From Saturnia japonica (Eukaryota > Arthropoda > Insecta > Lepidoptera > Saturniidae): a stretch of 64,000 nt of DNA. The notes under the pieces were generated by a model. The model was given only the letters and a program-made list of their open reading frames with translations, did not search any database and was not told the origin of the DNA. The translations under genes were made by a program, and so were the position numbers. The DNA is taken from NCBI GenBank assembly GCA_033032175.1, contig CM065304.1, positions 4,960,001 through 5,024,000 of the forward strand, in the 5' to 3' direction. Of the stretch, positions 1 to 11,400 are shown one piece after another (within the stretch, counting starts at the first letter, position 1; each line of letters opens with the position of its first letter).

Positions 1-1030
1 CAAGATGTGTATCCGACCGATACTGACACATAGCTGCGTTGTGTTCGCACATATGTCAAGATATAACTGGAAATGTTTATAAGCCATCTAGAATAGGTTT
101 CTTCACCGCCTTACCGGGGCCCCTCAGTATGTTCGTATAGAAGATCTCCATAGAGATATGGACCTTTCTTCGATACATGCCTATGTTAAATACCTTTCCC
201 GCTCATACTTCAACACCGCGTCGAACCAGGCGAATTTACTAATCAAAGCGGCAGCTTCCTATGTTCCGGACCCCAATGCCAGCCGCGTAACGTCTTCACT
301 GACCCGCTCCACCAAATCGAAACAGCAAACGCGTTCTATTCCACCGCCTCTCCAAACAGAGCGTGCCAGAGCCCACGCCCGCGTAACCACCGTTTTTTCC
401 GCAGAGAACGGGCGGTCATCTTCGCTCCAGTACACCCGCCACGTCCACCCTCTCTAGCGGCAACCCAAGCCTTGGTCCGTTTCTCGGTGTGAAGCCCTTG
501 TGTAGCTTTTTGTGTGTTGTGTAGCTTGTGTAGCCGCCCGTCCGATACAAGTGATACTATACGTGCAACACTTAGCTACCCACACACAACATTACACACG
601 TATGAACACACACACGTGCACACCATACAGGTACATGGGTTCTGTAAGGGACCTTTTTTTTCTTTTTTGCGACAGTTAGACTAATGCGCTTGTTAGTGTA
701 GAAAAACCATTCCGATCACTAAATACACATACGCATGGTTTCCTCCTTCCTCCCAGGAGGAGGGGAATGTGCATATGAGTATATGATAGTTAGCTCGAAT
801 TTGTAGGAGTAGGAAATTAGATAGATCGCGACCTTTTCGCATTCGCGACGACCGCCCGAGTCGAGGTTCGGCCACTCTGGCAGCCTCGTGCGAGTCGTCA
901 AAAACTTTCGCGGCTGAGTGCCCTAAGCGCTCGCCTCCAAGTTTGGTGAAGCTGTAAAAGCCGCAGCGGCTCTGTTTTTGGATAGCGCCCCTAAGGCTAA
1001 CAGTGTAGTCAGTTCGAAAAAAAAATGACT
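1..1030 (+). mobile_element. 3' part of a Jockey-type non-LTR retrotransposon (LINE), 5' end outside window
   Basis: The first 460 bases encode, with several stops and a frame change, the end of a reverse-transcriptase ORF. It shows the motif NRFLHRLTGAP followed by a region resembling the thumb and C-terminal tail of Jockey-clade RTs. After the coding end comes a 3' UTR with a T-run near 653 and the block CGCGGCTGAGTGCC near 910. The same coding and UTR blocks occur at 51256-52252 and, decayed, at 29430-31750, so this is a repeated family. All copies lack the RT palm motifs and are 5'-truncated, as expected from target-primed reverse transcription. The left limit cannot be seen. Confidence 0.75.
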
Positions 1031-1419
1031 CGGCTCTGCTTGCATAGGCTACAGTGTTAGTCAGTACTCAGTGTTAGTAGTAGGCTAGTAGATACCTTTC
1101 AAAACCAAAAACATTACTTGCATTCTGGCATTGAAGCTACATAATCAATCATCACAACCAAAATTGAATTACATCACTCGAAAGTTAAATGATCAATGAA
1201 TTCGATATGTAGAGTTTAGACTCTGATCACTGTGACACGACGCGCGCGGGGAATGAGTGAAACACTCTCAAGCTCTTAATTATTAACTAATTTATTACCG
1301 CTTACAAATGTTAGTAAGATATTTAGTATATGCCGCAGGCATATGTTGCAAAAATCTGCATTATGTCATAAGCATTAATTCAGTTACGACAGAATATGAA
1401 AGTGTGTATGTTTGGATGT
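1031..1419. other. No gene recognised
   Basis: AT-rich sequence between two transposon remnants. A short GC-rich run (cgacgcgcgcgggg) lies near 1236. No coding signal or repeat that I can place. Confidence 0.4.
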
Positions 1420-1873
1420 TTGTTACTCAGTCACGCAAACCCGACTGAACGGATTTGAATGAAATTTGGCAGACAGATAGTCTATAACCTGAAATAATAC
1501 ATAGGGTACTTTTATCTCGGTAAAAGTCATAGTTTAACCAGTGTTATCCTGCAAATATAATAAATGTAAAGTTTGTATGTTTGTTGTTTGTACTGTTGTA
1601 AGTTTTATTGGGACGGTTACTGTGTTGGATTGATATTGGAATATAATGACAATACCACACAAACAGTGATAATCCCAATGTATGATTTTCTTTTGGTTTG
1701 TTGTGTTCCGAAATCAGCCGGTGCATGTACAGTAATATAGCGGGATGATAGGGATCGCGTCCACCATACACATAGTGACAATCCCATCCATGATTTTCTT
1801 TGGATTTGTCGTTTTCCGAGATCTATGTGTGTATATCCAATAATACGCAGACGAAGTCGCGGGTACCAGCTAG
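1420..1873 (+). mobile_element. Helitron-like element, 3' part with two satellite-type monomers
   Basis: This stretch ends with GTACCAGCTAG followed by T, the CTAG/T 3' terminus typical of Helitrons. A GC-rich block sits just upstream, as expected for the terminal hairpin. Between about 1660 and 1850 there are two imperfect copies of the roughly 108-bp monomer (ATGATTTTCTTT..., GATCGCG.CCACCATAC) that is amplified at 27.2-28.2 kb. The 5' end is not identified. Any ORF in it is accidental. Confidence 0.6.
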
Positions 1874-2379
1874 TATTTTATAAACATAAAAGACCAACTT
1901 ACTTAAGTTGTGCTTACGAAAACTTTCTTTTTAAGAAAGGTTAAAACTTTATTGTAAAGTATGTTTTATATAATATATTATAATATTATACAGGGTATTA
2001 GTAGACCGCTCCCGAAAATGAAGACAGACGATAGTATTAATGACACCTTTGATGACGGGATGGGAAAAAAATTGATCCTGATTAAAAAAAAATCATATTA
2101 TTTAAACTTTTTATTAGCATTATTTACGCTCCATCATGTTAGTACAACTTAATGAAACGAGAATTTTACAAAAAAATACAATACTTTACTAAAAAAAAAA
2201 ACCAGCAATGAACACCAAATTAAATACAGCTGATTGCTCGGGTCAAATAACGCGCAGGCGCGGCGCGTCGCGGCGCCAGTCCAGCGCGAGCGCGGCGCGG
2301 TGCCATTCTCGCGCGGCCCGCAGCTAGCGATCGCACAAATACTTATTTACAATATTGTCTAAATACCTAACTTATCTAC

Positions 2380-2480
2380 TTTGCCACTGTGCTAGTGTCT
2401 ACCTGGCCACTTTCATTCGAATTCTCCGGTTGAATTAAAAAAGTAACGGGTTCGATTCCCCGCGAATGAAAAAAATACTT
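2380..2480 (+). repeat. Possible tRNA-derived SINE head
   Basis: GGTTCGATTCC at 2449-2459 is a good match to the pol III B box. A weak A-box-like stretch (TAGTGTCTACCTGG) lies about 60 bases upstream. No full cloverleaf can be drawn, so a SINE remnant is more likely than a tRNA gene. Confidence 0.25.
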
Positions 2481-2629
2481 AAATAAAATTTTAACAAGCA
2501 TTGAGCCATGTTTTTTAATCCATCGTGTAAGAATGTTTATTATTCTGATGTATTCAGTTATGTACCTATTCATATCAGTTCAGTACTAAGTTATTTATAA
2601 AAAATGTAGGTATGAAACAGCTTACCGAT

Positions 2630-3705
2630 CTAAAGCTTCCGTGGTCTTATGAGATGCGGCTCAAATTGTGCCCCATTCATTTCGAGGCAGATTTGGGCTC
2701 GGCGTTGCGTATCCTCATGCAGGCATCATCGTGGAGTCCTCGACCCAGTCCGCACGTAGTTTGTCGAAAACATCCACGGTCCTTTGGTGCATTTCGTTGG
2801 CACTAACACACTTACGATTAAAAGCACATTCTCTCACATACCCCTACAGAAAGAAGACTAACGGGGTCAGATCGGGTGACAGAGGTGGCCAAGAGTATGG
2901 TCCTAGTCTGCCGATCCAGCGATCATCAAATAGCTCAGTGAGGCGCTCACGGACGAATCTGAGGATGTGGGGGTGCACCATCATGCTGAAACCATTTTCG
3001 GTGATATTCAGCTAATGATAAATCGTCTAAAATGTCCTCCGACTGTTCATTTATGAGGTTTAAATATCGCTGTCCGTCAAGTTGCTGTGGCAGAATCATT
3101 GGTTCTAGTATGCGATCTTTAAATAAACCTGCCCATACGTTAACCGACCATCGGGTTTGGTGCCTGGTTTGTAGAACAGCGTGCGGGTTCACCTCGGAAT
3201 AAACGTGTGTATTTCTTCGGTTCCACAGCCCGTTTCCTGTAAATGTCTACTCGTCCGTCCAGATCACGTGTTCAATGAAACCAGGCACACGTTGTTGCGA
3301 GTCTTATCCAATGGTAAAAAACTCGCCAGTGATCGTTCTCACCGGAACCCAAGCTTGCACTTTGTGCACTTTTTATGGGCATATTCGTTTACGCTTTAAC
3401 ACCTTGGAAACTGTTCAGTATAACACACTTGTTACATCTCGAAGCCTTAACAATTTAGCAATACCTCGTTTAACTAAGTTCGGATTTCAGCGAACGACAT
3501 CAAAAATGCTCTCCTCGAACTGAATAGCCACTTGACTTCCACCTCCTGTCGCTACTGGGGCAGTGGGCCGATTTTCCAACACTCGCTGAATAGCTGCTGT
3601 TATCAGGCGAGAGTCAGTCGGATGTCCAGCTGTCGGGAATCTCTCTCGGTAAATTCGTAATGCATGCGAAGCATTCCCGCGAGCTTCTCCAAGGCACATT
3701 ATTCA
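2630..3705 (-). pseudogene. Decayed IS630/Tc1-mariner superfamily transposase
   Basis: The N-terminal helix-turn-helix region is recognisable at 3487-3699 (CLGEARGNASHALRIYRERF, a DUF4817-like pattern). The DDE domain follows at 2850-3300: a WTDE block for the first aspartate, then WFQHDGAPPH for the second, then WPPLSPDLTPLV where the third aspartate would be. The last position reads Val instead of Asp. Counting across the frame break, about 41 residues separate the second and third catalytic positions, the DD41D spacing. Several stops and at least one frameshift make it inactive. It lies between the long inverted repeats of 1991-4758 and probably belonged to that element. Confidence 0.75.
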
Positions 3706-4758
3706 TTAACATGCTACCGTATTCACGAACACTATAAACGTATGCGTTAAGCGTTATTAAAACAAAACTCTCATAAAATCAACACAATCTTAAAAAGAAA
3801 CAAAAAACGTAACAATAAAATAATGACAAGAACTTAATTAACAATACGATTGAACGAATATCTGTCGCCCACGCACGCGCACATGAAATGAAAGTCAAAG
3901 TGTAACTGTCTCAAGAACTAAAAATACTAAACTTAATAATCAACCCCGCCAAAAGAAATAAAGCGCCGCGGGCCGCCTCCTTGCAGTAGCCCCTCGTTAG
4001 CGTCGAAAGCGGCACTTTGATCTTTTTCGCAGATCGATAAACCGTTATACCTACATTCACGACTATTATTTCATAAGTTTAGTTATCCCTACTGACTAGT
4101 CTTCATATGGAATTTAGAAGTTATAATTCAATTTTTTTTTATACATTTATACAATCAATTGTACCCTGACGTAACAAGAAACTCGCTACTACAAAAATGA
4201 TATTAGAATATTAAATTAACCTAATTGGATTATCACGTACACAATTAAAAAATTTACAATTTTGTACAAGAAATTAAAAATGAAATGGTACAGAATAATG
4301 TAATAGTTGAAGAAACTATTTGCAATTATGATCGACAATTAATTAATCTATCAGAATGAATTAAAAAATAAAATTCTTGTACTTTATGTTAACAGACTTT
4401 GTGTTTTTAGTCCGGCCAATACTTTAATTTGAAAACAGGTAGGTACGTCACATCTAGTAGGTTAGTTGCGCGCACCGTAAGATTGACGCTGCGCCCGGGC
4501 GTTCGTTGATCCGAGCATCAGCTGTTATTGATTTTGTGTTTCATTGCTGGTTTTTTTTTAAATAAAGTAATGTATTTTTTATGAAATTATCGTTTCATTT
4601 AGCTGTACTAACACGATGGAGCGTAAATAATGCTAATAAAAAGTTTAAATAATATGATTTTTTTTTATCAGGATCAATTTTTTTTCCATCCCATCATCAA
4701 AGGTGTCATTAGTACTATCGTCTGTCTTCATTTTCGGGAGCGGTCTACTAATACCCTG

Positions 4759-5327
4759 TATAATGTAATAGATATAATAATATCAAATAGATGTAGCAGC
4801 GATGCTTGCACCATTGATTTGGATACTTGTTGTCATATCATTTATTTTTACTTTAATCAGTGATATGTATCTAATAAAAACTAACATTCTCGCGTTACTG
4901 AATAAATACTTTAAAAATACTATTAATAATAATAAAACTCCTATACGAAAGAGACATGTAATGTATGAAAGTCCGGTTTCTTGTTATTTGTAAGAAATAA
5001 TATTTACGAACGCACCTTTTAGAAACGCAAAAAAAACCGGTTGAATGTTGATCAGTTGTTTGACAAGTGACATATTTTGCTGTTGATATTTGCAAAATTA
5101 TTTGTTTTGTAGTTTTTTATCTCTTTGTTTTATAATATGCATTCCAAAATCATTACGTAAATTGTATTTATTTTAAACATTCAAAAGTTTTTCAGGCAGA
5201 TAATTATAAAACTGTTATTTCGTCTGTAATTTGGTACGTAATGATACGATTTTGTGTTTTGTACATTCGTATGAATATTTCGTAGATAAAATGAGAGGAA
5301 CACATTCAAATTTTATCTCTACAACAG
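4759..5327. other. AT-rich sequence without recognisable gene
   Basis: Lies between the long-TIR transposon and the first laminin exon and is presumably intron of the laminin locus. The ORFs here are short and AT-driven. Confidence 0.4.
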
Positions 5328-5486
5328 AATACCACTGCAACTTTGCCTGTAATTTGGGTGGCCTGTGAGCATGCGACGCTCGTGGTGGTCAATGTACCTG
5401 TAAATTGCACGTCGGTGAACGTCAGTGCGACCAATGTCAGGATGGGTTCTACAGGCTCGAAAGCAGCAATGTGTTTGGATGTACTG
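5328..5486 (+). pseudogene. LanA: Laminin alpha exon: laminin-EGF (LE) repeat with in-frame stop
   Basis: After a pyrimidine-rich acceptor (TCTCTACAACAG) the frame reads a classical LE pattern: CDARGGQCTCKLHVGERQCD, then CQDGFY. It ends at a GTCAGT donor in phase 1. Just before the CDARGG block the frame has TGA at 5366-5368, and the spacing between CNLGG and the next cysteine is shorter than usual for LE repeats, suggesting a small deletion. No following exon continues the LE series before the domain IV exons. Confidence 0.7.
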
Positions 5487-8400
5487 GTCAGTATTATTAC
5501 TCTTACTACTCCATTTGTGAAGATGTAACCAACAGTGCCGTAACTAAGGCGGTGCCAGCAGTGCCCTGGCACAGGGCATAGACTCTGGAGGGGTGCAGAA
5601 ATGACCAGGACCACATAAAATACCTATAAAAGTGCAGTTATAGAGGCTGGCACCAGGAGCATAAAAGGCTAGTTATGGCATTGGTAACCAACAATCTAAA
5701 CGGCTTGATGAATTTTTGTATACAATGTCTTGTTAAATTCTTCTTAGACATCGAGTAACATAGTGGGAGTGACATAGGCTATATAGTAATTAAGTATGAT
5801 GTATGGGAGGCAAATAAAAATGCAAAAATAGAATAATAATTTTTTTAGTCAAGTGTTTTTGTTGCATTCAAAGTTTTGTTTCCTTTTTAATAATTTAGCT
5901 TGTATTATATTTTTTAGAATGAGGTGATCAATGTAGTACAAATACCCAAGTCATCATTATATTGTATGGTGATAAAGTATGCGAATCCAATATGAGATCC
6001 TGTAGTGGGGTCTATAATTATCACACCTGAAAGTGTTGTGGATATACAGCAGAAGTAAGTGATTACTTTTTACTGCTTTATTTAAATTTTTAAATACTAT
6101 GTTTACTTGCAATATTAAATTCTTTTAATTAATTAAAAAATTCAAAGGTTTTAAATTTTTTATGGTATTATATTAGTTACTTTCCTAAAATTGGATACAA
6201 AAATTTTCTTCATTAAGACCTCCTGCATATTGATTATGAGTTTTGATGTGTACGGGATGTTGAATTACATCTATAGAACTGAGACACTGAAGCTAGCCTC
6301 ACCTGCACGTGGTGCACCCTGCTGAGTCATGAACAAGCAAATGGCGATAGCGAATTGGAAGGCTTGGTTTTGCCCGACTGGGTCGCGACCACCATGCATA
6401 TGGTGAAAAGTCCGTAATAGTGCCTTGATTTTGCATGTCGCATTTCGAGATCAGCCTGAACATATCCCGTTAAATTATGAAGGCTGGCATGGTAGCGGCG
6501 ACCGCCGATGGATTATGATCTCTCGGTAGTCGCCGTTGTGTCAGGATTTTACTGTGCTTACAATGAGGTATAGTACCGTAAAGCCATGCCTAAAAAATAA
6601 AATAAAATGTGAAAGCTATTTACAGGGTTATTTAAGTCATGACATAGACGATGAAAAGGCAATTGACTAATATGTACAGGTTGCCATGTGATATTATGAG
6701 TATTTTTTGGTCAATAATAGTGTAATAATTAAGAAATATTTATAGAAATTCATGGACTGATCAAAATTATTTTTTTTACTAAGTTCTGTGGTATGCGGTG
6801 TGTCTTCCTTACTAAACTTTACCTGTTAACTAAAGTTAATAAAACTGTACCAACTACAGATTGATTTAACTAGATAACAAATGGTATAAATCTCAAAATT
6901 AGTCATGATTTATAGTTTTAACTATGTATCTGGTAATTGCGATATTGTTGGATAAAAGTGCGCTACCATGCAGCTGTTTTTACACATTGACATTACATAC
7001 AATTTTGTGACATTGTGTTCCCTTATTGGACTATTTTGTGCTGATCCCCGAGGCTTACTACGAAGCGACAATATTGACAAAGCTGGTCGATAAACCGTGT
7101 GTGGTTGGTGATGAGAAGCTCTGCAGACAGTTTGCGTATCCTAGCTTAAGTGGATTCCCTTCAGCGAATATCAGCGGGCTTGTTACAACGATGATCAGGT
7201 TCATAGATGGCCCTGAGGTAACATTATTATATATTTGTTTTTATTCACGCACATGGTCATGAGAATATGGTTATTAATCAAGGGCAACTTAAACTACCAC
7301 TATAACTAAACTATTCTAAAGTATAGTTTACTAAAATGTACTAAAAATCACGTTCACAGCTATTGGCGGAACCGAACACGATACCGTTTATGAGGGATGA
7401 ATAGAACATAATACAATACGACCTGAATATCGAATCGCCTGGGAAATACATACTGTTGATTGAATACGTTACCCTGGTCGACAGAAGCGATATTGGTATC
7501 AAAACGGACAATTCAACATACACGTTCACGCCTAGGAGCCCCATCACGGTCCGCTTCCAATCAGGCAACGGTTCTGAAGCCGATGCGGTTGTGAATTTAA
7601 ATGATTGTCCATACACTGCGCCCTGTCGGCAAGTGGTAGTCGATGACCTCTCCAAAATCCAGTTCGTGACGGTTCACGATATGCACAACACTGTGTTTTT
7701 GTTGGTGAGTTGATCTGACTTAACTAATTTTGTTTTTATAGCCACAACAATTTATGACATATTTAATTGCCATTTCAAAGCGCATCCACATAATATAAGG
7801 CAACAGCCATATATCCCTTATATTGCATCTTTAGATAATTATGTTATGAAGAAGGTTGTTTCGACTTTATAAAATTTAATTTTACATCTATTAGTGCAGG
7901 TGAAATAATAAGAGTTTTTAAGCAATTAAAGTTAAAACATACTGAAGACATTTGTGAAATGTCAGTAATGGTAGTTCAGTCTTTAATTATTAATATTTCA
8001 CCATATCTGGCTAATATATTTAATCAGTGTACTGAAAAAGGAACTTTCCACTGTATGATAAAAATAAATAAAATAGTTCCATTATTTAAATCTGGCTGTA
8101 GGAGTAATATTTAAAATTAATAGACCAATTTCTGTGCTTCCTTCGATTAGTAAGATTTTTGAGAAAATTATGCTAAATCAATTAGTAGAGTACTTTAATA
8201 ATCATAAAATATTGAATGGTCGGCAGTTTGGTTTCACGAAATCAAAATCTACGACTGACGCTGGTGCAATGCTATTAAGTCACATATTTGAGGAATGGGA
8301 GAAGTCGTAGGACACAATCGGTATATTATGTGATCTTTCAAAAGCTTTCGACTGTGTTGATCACACTACGCTCATACTTAAGATGAAACATTATGGTGTG

Positions 8401-11400
8401 TGTGGACCTTCTCTAGACATTCTGGAATCATATTTAACAGATCGCTGTCTCAAAGTAAGTGTAAATGGGACAACCTCTTCGAAATCCTTGGCTAGAATCG
8501 GCGTCCCAGAGGATTCGATATTGGGACCGTTTTTGTTTTTAGTATATATAAATGATCTACCCCTAATGGTTAAGGACTGTGCTAACATTGTTCTTTTTGC
8601 AGACGATACTTCACTTATATTTCAAGTGAAATGAAAAGATTTAGAACTTAAGCATGTAAATAATACTTTGTTTAAAATATCAGAATGGTTTACTTTAAAT
8701 AATCTATTGTTAAATGCAAACAAAACAAAATGTATCAGATTTGCCTTACCCAATGTACAACGTGTTGAAAGTGATATTAAGAGAACATAGTAGGCATGGT
8801 TGATAATACTGTTTTCTTAGGCATCACACTAGATGCAAAATTACAATGGTGTCCTCACATTAAAACCTTGGCAGGGAAATTAAGCTCCGCTACATACGCA
8901 GTGCGTAAGATTCGCCAGTTAACTGATATTGCAACTGCTAGGCTGGTCTACTTTGCTTACTTCCACAGTTTAATGTCCTATGGTATTTTACTGTGGGGTT
9001 CAGCAGCTGAGGTAGAAACCATATTTGTATTACAAAAACAGGCAGTTTGGGCAATTTATGATATGGGACCACGCAAATCATTGAGGAATAAATTTCAAGA
9101 ATTTGGTATCTTAACTTTGCCTTCCCAATATATCTTGTAAAATATAATGTATGTTCGAAAAAAGGAAGGCAATTTTGAACTTCTTACTAACACACACAAT
9201 TTCAATACTAGAAATAAATATATAATAGTCATTCCGTCTTTTAGACTTAGTAAGACAAATAAAAGTTTTTTAGGTAATTGTGTTAGGTTTTATAATAAAC
9301 TTCCTAAGCACATTAGCGATTTGCCGGATAATAAGTTCAAGGATCATGTTAAGCAGGTTTTATTGTCAAAGGTGTATTATAGGGTGGCTGATTACGTGAA
9401 TGATGGTGATGTCTGGATGTAATTCCCTCTCTGTACATCCACTGAAAATGATAATAACTGTATATAATTAAATACTGTATAACCAGTTAAAAAAAAAAAG
9501 GAAAAGATAATAAGATAAACCCGATCGAGTTTCTTGTCGGTTCTTCTCGGTGTCTGGGATGTTTTCCGAACCGGTGGTAGTGTTTTGACATTCATAAGTG
9601 CCTTCTTAGGGCCTAAATTGAATAAAATATATTTTGATTTTGACTAAAGTGAAAGAGATAAAATATAATGCATTCACTTAATTATGCTCCTATATCCAGT
9701 TGTCGCAGATAAGATCAGTCGTGAGGAGGGATAAGTTATATAACTAAAAGAATGTTTAGTATGAAGGTGGATGGTTATAGGAGTAAAGGAAGACTGAAGA
9801 AGGTCTGGATGGATTGAGTAAAGAATAATATGCGTATAAAAGGTGTGAAAACTGAAATGATATTTGATAGAGTACAGTGGAAAAAGAAAACATGTTGTGC
9901 CGACCCTACTTAAGTATGATAAGGGGTAAGAAGATGATGATCCAGTTGTTGCAAAGGAACTGCTAAACAGTGCCTTTGTACATTTTTATAATGATTATTT
10001 TACAGTCTGAACTCGGAAAATCGTCATAAATCTATAGCCCGTTGCATGTACAACATGATTCCAAATAATCCCAAAGCAAGTCGCGATAGTATATTATATT
10101 TAATTTTTTTACATTTCTATAGTGATCACAGTATAGTCGAACCCACACATGTGTGTTACCTTGAATTATAATACATTGAATTATTGAAATAATAAAAGTA
10201 GTTTGTTTGTGTGTCAGCTCCGACTCACGACTAAAGCTTACTCCTTAAGTATGATTGTCTTTGAATGTGCTATAGGGAAAGAGATGATTGATTGAATGAT
10301 TGATGGTCTGACGGACTGACTGACTGATTGAGTGTGTAATGATTTATCTAAAAGCAAGATGATGTATGTGTACATACAATAAAGTTTTTTGTTAACGCTT
10401 TTATAAATTTCACCCCTCATAAAATTTTCCGTACCGGGTTTCTTATACATATTATGTAAATTTATTCTTATAGAGTAAACTCCAATGAACAAAAATTCGT
10501 AAACACCTAACACCCAAATGGAATCTATTTTTCATTAACTGTTCATTGCGGCATCCGTTAGCTGTGGCTGAAGATTCCGTTGTAAACAGACACAAAATGA
10601 AATGACCTGCGTCTAACGACAAAGGCAGCTTTTTCGCAGCTGTCGCAGCGGAAATGGAAACTGGATATGCACCGGCTGATTCCGAAACGCGCATAAGTAT
10701 ATGACTATGACGGGCTTTTCCCGCGGCTTCATTCGCGTCATAGTTGAGTTTTAACCCCCTATATGTTTTTATGTTGCATTCTAACTCACCAATTTTTATA
10801 GATATATCTTCATAAATGACAGATTTTCTAATTGAATTTCTAAAAATCCTTCCTTACTGCTCACCTACAATGTAAAAGAAATCCGGAAGCAAATTTTGAC
10901 GGTTTTAGCCCCAGTAGATTGGACTCTTGCGTTTATATGTCAGTCAGTCAGTCACATTAACTTGTAAATTTTCATTATAAATAATCTTTTTGTTGTTACT
11001 TGTGGTTAATATTTATTATAGAACAAGAGTACTCATACGATACAGATAGTAGTAATAAGTCTTTTAAGAAACGTGTATACGGAGTTACCAACAAGATTTT
11101 TGTTCGAAAACACAACTATAGGTTTTTTTAGCATTAACAGCTTCCATTGTTTGCTTTCATTTGCACTTGCGTGAGTGCCTTTTGATAGTTTTTGATCAAA
11201 ATTTTAAAAAGTGTGATGTGTTTGGCGGCTGTTCTTTAGACCCAATTTTCCCACTGGGCTTACCGTGTCACCTCCCTGGGGCACATCGTTACATATCATC
11301 AAGTGAGATTCTGGTCATAACGATACATAACGCTAATACATACGATAAAATAGATATTTTTTAAATATAAAAATGATATTTAATCTCTTTAAAACGTGGG

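Larger units (their letters stand above)
1991..4758 (-). mobile_element. Tc1/mariner-type (DD41D-like) transposon with about 265-bp terminal inverted repeats
   Basis: The left end begins CAGGGTATTAGTAGACCGC at 1991 and the right end is its reverse complement ending at 4758. The inverted match runs about 265 bp inward on each side (1991-2258 against 4494-4758) with scattered differences. Both ends are flanked by TATA, consistent with a TA target duplication. A degraded transposase lies inside on the minus strand. The element is much longer than a standard mariner because of the long inverted repeats and a GC-rich inner segment near 2250-2335. Classification rests on the TA target and the internal transposase. 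It could also be a composite in which the transposase belongs to a nested element. Confidence 0.7.

Noticed and set aside
5540..5700. Possible transposon end (CAGTGCCGTAACTAAGG)
   Set aside because: Looks like a hAT-type start, but no matching inverted end or 8-bp duplication was found nearby.
5935..6060. Possible further laminin exon between the LE and domain IV exons
   Set aside because: A short stretch ends in CAGCAGAAG|TAAGTG but has stops in every frame and no laminin pattern.
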